Of a DNA stretch of 64,000 nucleotides, positions 58,667-64,000 are shown piece after piece. The translations under genes and the position numbers were made by a program. The DNA is taken from the NCBI RefSeq assembly GCF_016863555.1, contig NZ_BOPC01000043.1, positions 1-64,000 of the forward strand, read 5' to 3'. The DNA comes from Micromonospora qiuiae. Its GTDB lineage: Bacteria; Actinomycetota; Actinomycetes; Mycobacteriales; Micromonosporaceae. How positions within the stretch are numbered: the stretch's first letter is position 1; the number at the start of each line of letters is the position of its first letter. The notes below the pieces were generated by a model that did no database searches, was not told the DNA's origin, and worked only from the letters and a program-made list of their open reading frames with translations.

Positions 58667-59569
58667 ATGCCTGCTCAAGCACACCGACCGGAAGCCCTGG
58701 CGTGGCAGGTCTTCCGCGGCTCAGACGCCGTCCACCGAGGCCTGCTCACTGCTCATCAACTTCGCAGTTCCGCCTGGATACGGCTTCGGCGGGACATCTA
58801 CGCCGATGCTCGTCTCGATCGCGATCACGAGTTGGCCTGCCGCGCGGTGGCGCTCCAGTTGCCGGTTGGAGCGGCCATCGCTGGCCCGTCGGCGGCATAC
58901 CTGCACGGCGTGGAGCATGCCGCAGGCTTCGCCGATCCTGTCCATGTCCTGGTACCGACCTCGTCCGGGCTGCGCAGTCAACGTGGCCTACAGGTGCACA
59001 CAATGGCCCGGGAGGAGCTCGCCGGGCTTCCCCGCCTGGGCACGCCAAAACGCACCGACTCGACGCGGGCGGCCTGGGAGAGCGCCGTCTGGCTGGAGCC
59101 GGTCCGCGCGATCGGCATAGTCGACACTCTCCTCGGCCGGAATCTGACCACACGGGCGGCGCTGACGGAGATCGCCGCCGCGAACGACAACCGTCCAGGC
59201 GTACGCCGGGCAAGTTGGCTGTTCGACCTGGCCGAGCCGGCAGCCCAGTCACCAGCTGAGTCGCAGCTGCGTATCCGGCTGATACTGGCCGGTCTACCGC
59301 GCCCGGTCGTTCAGCATCCGGTGCGGGTGGCCAGCGGCCCGATTCTTCATCCCGACCTCGCCTGGCCGGACTTCCGCGTGGCGGTGGAGTACGACGGGCA
59401 ATGGCACTCGGATCGCGAGCAGTTACACCGGGACCGCCAACGGCTCAATCTACTTGTCGGTGCGGGCTGGCTGGTCCTGCATGTAACCGGTCGCCGCCTT
59501 TACGGGGATTTCCTGGGGATCGTGCGCGAAGTCCGCTCCGCCCTACTCGACCGCGGCTGGCGCCGGTAA
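58667..59569 (+). CDS. DUF559 endonuclease-like protein with AbiEi-type N-terminus
   Basis: A 300-residue protein. The N-terminal part (AWQVFRGSDAVHRGLLTAHQ, LRSSAWIRLRRDIYADARLD) resembles AbiEi antitoxin-like winged helices. The C-terminal part (LAWPDFRVAVEYDGQWHSDR, QLHRDRQRLNLLVGAGWLVL) is a DUF559 domain related to Vsr-type nucleases; E/D residues of VEYDGQWH could bind metal. The family is expanded in actinomycetes, and activity is unproven. ATG 58667 is chosen, because upstream residues are not conserved; no toxin partner is next to it. Confidence 0.78.
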   Translation: MPAQAHRPEALAWQVFRGSDAVHRGLLTAHQLRSSAWIRLRRDIYADARLDRDHELACRAVALQLPVGAAIAGPSAAYLHGVEHAAGFADPVHVLVPTSSGLRSQRGLQVHTMAREELAGLPRLGTPKRTDSTRAAWESAVWLEPVRAIGIVDTLLGRNLTTRAALTEIAAANDNRPGVRRASWLFDLAEPAAQSPAESQLRIRLILAGLPRPVVQHPVRVASGPILHPDLAWPDFRVAVEYDGQWHSDREQLHRDRQRLNLLVGAGWLVLHVTGRRLYGDFLGIVREVRSALLDRGWRR

Positions 59570-59608
59570 CGGTGGCCCGATCGGAATGATCCTCAGGCCG
59601 GGCCACCG
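59570..59608. terminator. Hairpin between DUF559 and subtilase genes
   Basis: CGGTGGCCCG (59570-59579) pairs with CGGGCCACCG (59599-59608) with a 19-base loop. It lies between convergent stop codons and can serve both genes. Confidence 0.65.
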
Positions 59609-59621
59609 CCACGTGGTTGGG

Positions 59622-61313
59622 TTACCGGCGGGACTTCAGGGGGGTGGTCACCGCCGCGTACGCGTCGACGATGCCGTGCCCGTAGAAGCCGTTGAAGCTG
59701 ACCGGGCCGGCGCAGTAGGCGTCGAACTCGGCCGATCGGCCCTCGTTGACGTAGCTCACCAGGCGCGGCTGCGGGCAGGCGCGCTTGGTCGCCGTCCGGT
59801 AGAGGTGCTGCTCGACCAGGTCCGGTGCCAGGCCGAAGCCGCCCCGGCCCTGTGCCTTGCCGTACCGACTCACGATCAGCGCGGCCACGCCCGAGGCGTG
59901 TGGAGCCGCCATCGAGGTGCCCTGGAGGTACGTGAAGTAGCCGCACACCCGGTTGGCCTTGCACTCCTTGAACACGAAGGTCTCGGCGCCCGGCACGATG
60001 TTGCCATCCTCGTCGACCGTGCCTTCCTCCTGGAGGACCTTCTTCGGGTAGGTCGACAGAATCATGTTGGCGTCGGTACGGAACGTGTCGGTGCCGAAGC
60101 CGTCCCGGAACCAGCCGCCCGGCGCAGCGACGGCGGTCTGCTCGGTGCCGTAGTTGGAGTAGTCAGCCTTCTTGCCGGACGGGCCGACCGCGGCGACGCT
60201 GATCACGTGCGGCCCCTCGGTGGGCAGGTTCCAACAGCTGCTGTTGTCGATCTCCCGCGGGTACGGCGCGACGTCACCGTAGTTCGGGCTGGAGACGTCG
60301 GTACGCGGGTCGCCCAAATCCTCGTGGTTGTTGCCGAGCGCGCCGACCAGCGTGACGCCCCGGTCGTGGGCGAAGGTCAGGGCCCGCTTCATGGCCCGGA
60401 TGGTGGCCCGCTGCGCGGCCTGCGCCTCCGGCGAGTCGGCCGGGTTCGCGGTGCAGTTGTACAGCCACGGGTCGACGTAGAAGGACATGTTGACCACGTC
60501 CAGGCCGGACCTGCCGGCGTGCAGCAGGGCGTTGACCACCGGGTTGAGGAAGAAGTAGCCGGAGTCCTGCCCGCCCTTGAGGTTGACCAGCGACACGCTC
60601 GGGGCGACACCGGAGAGGCCGTACCCGTTGGCGGCGGCACCGATGGTGCCGGCCACGTGCGTGCCGTGCCCGCCGTCGTCGGTGCCGACCGGGTCGAGGC
60701 AACTCGCCACCTCGCACGGCCCGTCGATCTCGGGGATGTCCGGCGCAAAGTTGCGCGACAGCGCCCAATTGAAGTTCGGCGCGATGTCGGGGTGACTGGC
60801 ATCGACGCCGGTGTCGAGTACGCCGACGGTAACCCGGCGGTCGCCCGGCTCGACCTTGCGCGCCTGGTCGGCGCGGATCATCTCCAGGCCCCAGAGCTTG
60901 TCGTCCAGCGGATCCATCTTGGCCGGCTTCTTGCCGGGCTTCTTGCCGGTGCCCTTGGCTGCCGTCGCGGCCAGCAGGTGCTCCTGCTCGACCCGGTCCA
61001 GCTTGGGTTTGCGACCGATGGCCCGCTGCTCGGCGGCTCCGATCAGGGCCGTGGCGGCGGCGGCCTTCGCCTGGAAGTCAGCCCGGTCGCTGGTCACCTG
61101 GTACACGCCGACCTCGTCGGCCCGGGACACCACGGTCCCGCCTGCCGACCGAATCGCGGCGATCGCCGCCTCGGTGGCGACGCCGTCCTCGGCGACCACG
61201 GTGAAGGTCCGGACGGTCGCCGGCTCGGCACTGGCCGGCACACCCATGCCTGTCACCGTGAATGCCAGTGCGGTCGCGGTCGCGACCACACCGACGGTGA
61301 AGCGTTTGCTCAC
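59622..61313 (-). CDS. Secreted subtilisin-like serine protease (S8)
   Basis: A 563-residue protease. A signal peptide (FTVGVVATATALAFTVTGMG, cut near PASAEPA) is followed by an inhibitor-I9-like propeptide and the S8 domain: Asp in VGVLDTGVDASHP, His in DGGHGTHVAGTI, oxyanion Asn in GALGNNHED and Ser in QGTSMAAPHASGVAAL. It is likely exported and self-activated by propeptide removal. The start is the GTG at 61313 with AGAGGA nine bases upstream; the longer frame to 61349 has no better site. A short tandem repeat lies upstream, at 61437-61572. Confidence 0.92.
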   Translation of the reverse strand: MSKRFTVGVVATATALAFTVTGMGVPASAEPATVRTFTVVAEDGVATEAAIAAIRSAGGTVVSRADEVGVYQVTSDRADFQAKAAAATALIGAAEQRAIGRKPKLDRVEQEHLLAATAAKGTGKKPGKKPAKMDPLDDKLWGLEMIRADQARKVEPGDRRVTVGVLDTGVDASHPDIAPNFNWALSRNFAPDIPEIDGPCEVASCLDPVGTDDGGHGTHVAGTIGAAANGYGLSGVAPSVSLVNLKGGQDSGYFFLNPVVNALLHAGRSGLDVVNMSFYVDPWLYNCTANPADSPEAQAAQRATIRAMKRALTFAHDRGVTLVGALGNNHEDLGDPRTDVSSPNYGDVAPYPREIDNSSCWNLPTEGPHVISVAAVGPSGKKADYSNYGTEQTAVAAPGGWFRDGFGTDTFRTDANMILSTYPKKVLQEEGTVDEDGNIVPGAETFVFKECKANRVCGYFTYLQGTSMAAPHASGVAALIVSRYGKAQGRGGFGLAPDLVEQHLYRTATKRACPQPRLVSYVNEGRSAEFDAYCAGPVSFNGFYGHGIVDAYAAVTTPLKSRR

Positions 61314-61436
61314 CACATCGAATCCTCTCGTTGAGGTCTGTGGCGTCATCAGACATGAACGTTCACCGGTTCGCCAGTCCGCCGCCGGATAACAGACGAA
61401 AGTTCTCCTTCGCCAGAAGCTCGGCCCGGGCAGCAG

Positions 61437-61572
61437 GCGGCGGGCAGCGGGCGACGGGCAGCGGGCGACGGGCGACGGCGAGCGACGGGCGACGGCGAGC
61501 GACGGGCGACGGACGACGGACGACGGACGACGGACGACGGACGACGGACGACGGACGACGGGCGACGGGCGG
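61437..61572. repeat. Heptanucleotide microsatellite (CGGACGA)n with related flanks
   Basis: Eight or so perfect 7-bp units CGGACGA run from about 61509 to 61560. They are flanked on both sides by degenerate CGGGCGA and CGGGCAG units from about 61437. The region lies between the subtilase start and the EamA transporter stop (61582). Copy number is likely to vary. Confidence 0.9.
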
Positions 61573-61581
61573 TTCAGGGTG

Positions 61582-62541
61582 TCACGTCAATGCCGGCTCC
61601 GCCGTCTCCGTCGGTGCCGGCTCGACGGGAGCCCGCAGCTCGTCGAGGCGGACCAACGCCACTCCGACGACGATCAGCGCCCCGCCGAACAGCTGCACCA
61701 CCGACGGCAGCTCACCCAGCACCAGCCAGGCGATCAGCACCGCGAACATCACCTCGGTCAGCCCGACGAAGGAGGCCAGCCGGGCCCCCAGGATGCGCGT
61801 CGCGGCGACCCCGGACAGGTACGCGACCACCGCCGCCACCAGGGCGAGGCCAGCGATCGGGACCAGCCAGCTGGTGCGCTGCCCGGCGAAGTCCACCGCG
61901 CCGAAGGTGGCCCGCAGCGGCAGCGCCCCGGCCAGGCCGAGCACCAGCAGCGCCCCGGCGCCGACGGCCATCCCACCGCTGGCCATGACGACCGACGGCA
62001 GGGCGGCGTCGATGCGGCCGGCGAGCACGAAGTACCCGGCCAGGCCGACCCCGGCGCCCAGCCCCCAGAGCACGCCGACCGGGTCGAGCCGATCGGCTCC
62101 GGTCAGGTCGAGCACGAAGACCAGGCCGGCCAGGGCCGCCACCGAACCGGCCACGGTGAGGCGGCGGGGACGCTGCCCCTGCACCAGCCAGACCCAGCCG
62201 ACGACGAGGATGATGCCGAGGTACTCCAGCAGCAACGCCACACCGACCGGCAAATAGCGCACGGCGTTGAAGAAGCACACCTGGGCAAGTGCCACCCCGA
62301 GCAGCCCGAACACCCCGATCGAGGCGAGGTTGCGCCGCAGCACCGGCCAACGCCCGCGCAGGATGAGCAGCGCGGGCAACGCCAACACCAGGGCGGCGAT
62401 ACCGACCCGGGCGACGACCAGCGCCTCGGCCGACCAACCGGCGTTGATCAGCGAGCGGGCGAAAGTGCCGGAGGTCGCAAAGGTGACCGCCGAGAGCAGC
62501 GCCAGTGTGAGGCCGACACCGGCGGCGTTGGGTTGGCGCAT
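61582..62541 (-). CDS. EamA/DMT family transporter
   Basis: A 319-residue membrane protein with two EamA halves and ten hydrophobic helices (GVGLTLALLSAVTFATSGTF, VARVGIAALVLALPALLILR, VLWGLGAGVGLAGYFVLAG, VVAYLSGVAATRILGARLAS). These carriers export or import small metabolites such as amino acids; the substrate is unknown. ATG 62541 is preceded by AAGGAGAG. It is divergent from the CGNR gene with a 39-base gap, so promoters overlap. Confidence 0.9.
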   Translation of the reverse strand: MRQPNAAGVGLTLALLSAVTFATSGTFARSLINAGWSAEALVVARVGIAALVLALPALLILRGRWPVLRRNLASIGVFGLLGVALAQVCFFNAVRYLPVGVALLLEYLGIILVVGWVWLVQGQRPRRLTVAGSVAALAGLVFVLDLTGADRLDPVGVLWGLGAGVGLAGYFVLAGRIDAALPSVVMASGGMAVGAGALLVLGLAGALPLRATFGAVDFAGQRTSWLVPIAGLALVAAVVAYLSGVAATRILGARLASFVGLTEVMFAVLIAWLVLGELPSVVQLFGGALIVVGVALVRLDELRAPVEPAPTETAEPALT

Positions 62542-62580
62542 CGGGCTCTCCTTGGCACAGCCAGCCGACATAGGCAAACT

Positions 62581-63171
62581 ATGGTTACGCCGATGACGCT
62601 AGAGCGCGGCCCGACAGGAGTCAAATTGCTATTCGCCCATGACACCGAGTGTTCGCTGATCGCGTCCGCCGCGCTGGTCAACACCGGCGGCGGGGGCACC
62701 GAAGGCTTGCCCGATGTGGCCGCACTCGACGCCTTCTTCGCCGCCCACTCCTACAGCGGGCGCCAAGAGCACACCGAAACCGAACTCCGGGCGGTACGCG
62801 CACTACGTCCACGACTGCGCCGGATCTGGTACGCCGACGTGGACGAGATCGTCTCGATCGTCAACAAGCTGCTCCGCGAACATCGCGCCCTGCCGCAGCT
62901 CATCACGCACGACGACGAGCCGTACCACCTGCACGCCGTGCCCCGGGACGCCCCGCTGGCCACCCGGATGGCGGTCGAGGCGGCGATGGCGTTCGCCGAC
63001 GTGGTACGCGGCGGCGAGCTACGCCGGCTGCGCATCTGCGATCACCCGGACTGCGACAACGTGCTGGTCGACCTGTCGAAGAACCGCTCCCGGCGCTTCT
63101 GCGACGCCGGCTGCGGCAACCGGGCCGCGGTCAGCGCCTACCGCGCCCGCAAGGCGGCCGTCCGCCCCTGA
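62581..63171 (+). CDS. CGNR zinc-finger protein (ABATE domain)
   Basis: A 196-residue protein. The N-terminal ABATE-type region contains SLIASAALVNTGGGGTEGLP, and a C-terminal zinc finger has CDHPDCDNVLVDLSKNRSRR and then FCDAGCGNRAAVSAYRARKA with the CGNR signature. Members are assumed to be regulators that bind nucleic acid. The first ATG is 62581 and a second lies at 62593. No clear Shine-Dalgarno is seen, so it may be leaderless. It is divergent from the EamA gene, which it may control. Confidence 0.87.
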   Translation: MVTPMTLERGPTGVKLLFAHDTECSLIASAALVNTGGGGTEGLPDVAALDAFFAAHSYSGRQEHTETELRAVRALRPRLRRIWYADVDEIVSIVNKLLREHRALPQLITHDDEPYHLHAVPRDAPLATRMAVEAAMAFADVVRGGELRRLRICDHPDCDNVLVDLSKNRSRRFCDAGCGNRAAVSAYRARKAAVRP

Positions 63172-63207
63172 ACCCGCCGGCGAAGCTACCGCGTCGGCAA
63201 CGACAGG

Positions 63208-63603
63208 TCAGCGGGCGCGGCCGGTCATCAGCCAGCGGGTCACGGTGATCCGGAGCAGGACGTAGGGGCCGTCCGGGCCGTTCACCGTGACGTCCCAGCC
63301 GTCGTACCGGCGGCGAAGCGCCGCAACCACGTCCGGCGGGAAGGGCTGGCGGACGATGCTCGCCGCGCCCTCCGCGACGACCGGCGCGTCCCCGTCGGGC
63401 AACGCCAGCGACACCCGGGGATCGGTGGCGATGTTGCGGACCTTCCGGTTTCGCTCGCCGGTGCCGATCCACCACTCATGATCGAGGTAAAGGAACCAGA
63501 CCGGCGTCAGGTGCGGCGATCCGTCCGGCCGCAGCGTGCACAGCCAGACGAGGCGCTCCCGTTCCAGTCGAGCCAGAACCTCCGCGCCGGGCGCTCTGAT
63601 CAC
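63208..63603 (-). CDS. PNPOx-like flavin/F420-binding protein
   Basis: A 131-residue split-barrel protein of the pyridoxamine 5'-phosphate oxidase-like superfamily (ERLVWLCTLRPDGSPHLTPV, WFLYLDHEWWIGTGERNRKV, RNIATDPRVSLALPDGDAPV). In actinobacteria many members bind F420 or FMN and reduce small molecules; the cofactor is not determined here. The GTG start overlaps the DUF397 stop by four bases (GTGA), so it belongs to the same operon. Confidence 0.88.
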   Translation of the reverse strand: MIRAPGAEVLARLERERLVWLCTLRPDGSPHLTPVWFLYLDHEWWIGTGERNRKVRNIATDPRVSLALPDGDAPVVAEGAASIVRQPFPPDVVAALRRRYDGWDVTVNGPDGPYVLLRITVTRWLMTGRAR

Positions 63604-63788
63604 CTCACGCGCGGCAACGCCGCGACAAAGACCCGCCAGGCGTACGGCTCAAAGGTCAGCACCGCCCCCGCCCGGTCCTTGCTGTCCCGCACTCCGACCA
63701 CCCCGGAAAGGTTCGTCGCCACCTCAACACAGTCGTTGGACTGGGCGCTGCGACTGCTCTTGCACCACCGGGCTCCGGTCAGTTCCAT
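63600..63788 (-). CDS. DUF397 protein
   Basis: A 62-residue protein with the DUF397 pattern (ARWCKSSRSAQSNDCVEVAT, VGVRDSKDRAGAVLTFEPYA). Such small proteins are nearly always encoded next to an XRE regulator in Streptomyces and Micromonospora and act with it, in part as an antagonist. ATG 63788 overlaps the XRE gene end by ten bases. It is the middle gene of the operon. Confidence 0.9.
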   Translation of the reverse strand: MELTGARWCKSSRSAQSNDCVEVATNLSGVVGVRDSKDRAGAVLTFEPYAWRVFVAALPRVR

Positions 63789-64000
63789 GCGTCGGCCACT
63801 TCCCTCATCAACTCGATCGATTGGGTGGGCGTATACGCCTCGCCGAGGCAAACCTCCCACACCTGCCGCAGAAAATCGAGATCCCCTGACCGATCCAGTT
63901 CCTGGCCCCCGATATGGCTGCTGAGGAAGGCCACATCGGTGCCGTTTCTCGAGGTGGCGAGCAGGAACGGGCCAGCCAGGCCGGGATACTCTGCCGCCGC
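63779..64000 (-). CDS. C-terminal part of an XRE-family regulator (DUF5753-like), cut by the window end
   Basis: The minus-strand frame from 64000 to the stop at 63779 encodes about 73 residues (PGLAGPFLLATSRNGTDVAF, LDFLRQVWEVCLGEAYTPTQ, ending LMREVADAWN). The position before DUF397 and the sequence fit the C-terminal domain of an XRE regulator of the DUF397 pair type. Its helix-turn-helix lies outside the window. Confidence 0.75.
   Translation of the reverse strand, partial: AAAEYPGLAGPFLLATSRNGTDVAFLSSHIGGQELDRSGDLDFLRQVWEVCLGEAYTPTQSIELMREVADAWN

Noticed and set aside
61437..61572. Possible CRISPR or coding repeat in the CGGACGA tract
   Set aside because: The period is seven bases with no spacers and no open frame in use; it is a microsatellite.

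Overview
The window is high-GC actinobacterial DNA and most resembles a member of the Micromonosporaceae (Micromonospora or a close relative). Evidence: very high G+C with GTG and TTG starts and many apparently leaderless genes, a conservon (cvn) signalling operon, a Cdc48-like AAA ATPase of the Cpa type, an actinobacterial gas-vesicle cluster, an XRE-DUF397 pair, and a dispersed GGGCCC-rich repeat that I associate from memory with this family. The genus is an inference, not something the sequence proves.

Layout. 0.0-6.6 kb: the start of a proline-rich gene, a cold-shock protein, GNAT acetyltransferases, a PaaN-type aldehyde dehydrogenase, a stand-alone threonine synthase behind a SAM-I (S-box) riboswitch, and a DoxX protein. 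6.9-10.7 kb: an ABC permease paired with a large protein that fuses a secreted-type alpha/beta hydrolase to an ABC ATPase. 11.1-16.3 kb: a conservon (membrane sensor, NIT-like histidine kinase, roadblock, DUF742, GTPase), followed by an unknown gene and a Cpa-like double AAA ATPase to 19.3 kb. 19.3-20.7 kb: an inverted pair of palindromic repeats and a small GntR locus. 20.6-26.4 kb: a ten-gene gas-vesicle operon (Y-Z-A-F-G-O-J-L-S-K) behind a sigma-B-like promoter, with repeat-rich tails on several products. 26.7-31.3 kb: GNAT, PP2C-like phosphatase, DUF3263 protein and a two-gene ABC exporter. 31.3-35.3 kb: an amino-sugar catabolic locus (DeoR regulator, AgaS-like SIS protein, ROK kinase, NagA). 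35.4-38.7 kb: a DUF4032 kinase-like protein, a PAP2 phosphatase and a frameshifted amino-acid permease.

38.7-46.77 kb is an accessory region. It holds a 5'-truncated RHS gene with an intein-like (Hint) domain and a C-terminal toxin, a candidate immunity gene, a displaced orphan toxin tip with its own candidate immunity gene, a decayed second Hint fragment, a tyrosine-recombinase remnant, a GntR regulator with palindromic operators, a Nudix/XRE pair, and three copies of a 22-bp direct repeat. Two of those copies bracket the orphan toxin/immunity cassette.

46.8-64.0 kb returns to chromosomal genes: a TrkA/RCK channel-like protein, an MSMEG_6728-family protein, a carotenoid-desaturase-like flavoprotein, a TetR regulator facing a peroxiredoxin-like gene across a palindromic operator, enoyl-CoA hydratase, tRNA-Thr(TGT), a MsiK/UgpC-type sugar ABC ATPase, rlmB and cysS in one operon, an IclR-like regulator, a DUF559 endonuclease-like protein preceded by two consensus DnaA boxes, a subtilase, an EamA transporter, a CGNR zinc-finger protein, and an XRE-DUF397-PNPOx operon cut by the window end.

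Themes across the window: (i) three copies of a ~53-bp repeat sit exactly at gene 3' ends; (ii) in-frame 33-bp minisatellites occur in three unrelated genes; (iii) large perfect hairpins separate several convergent genes.
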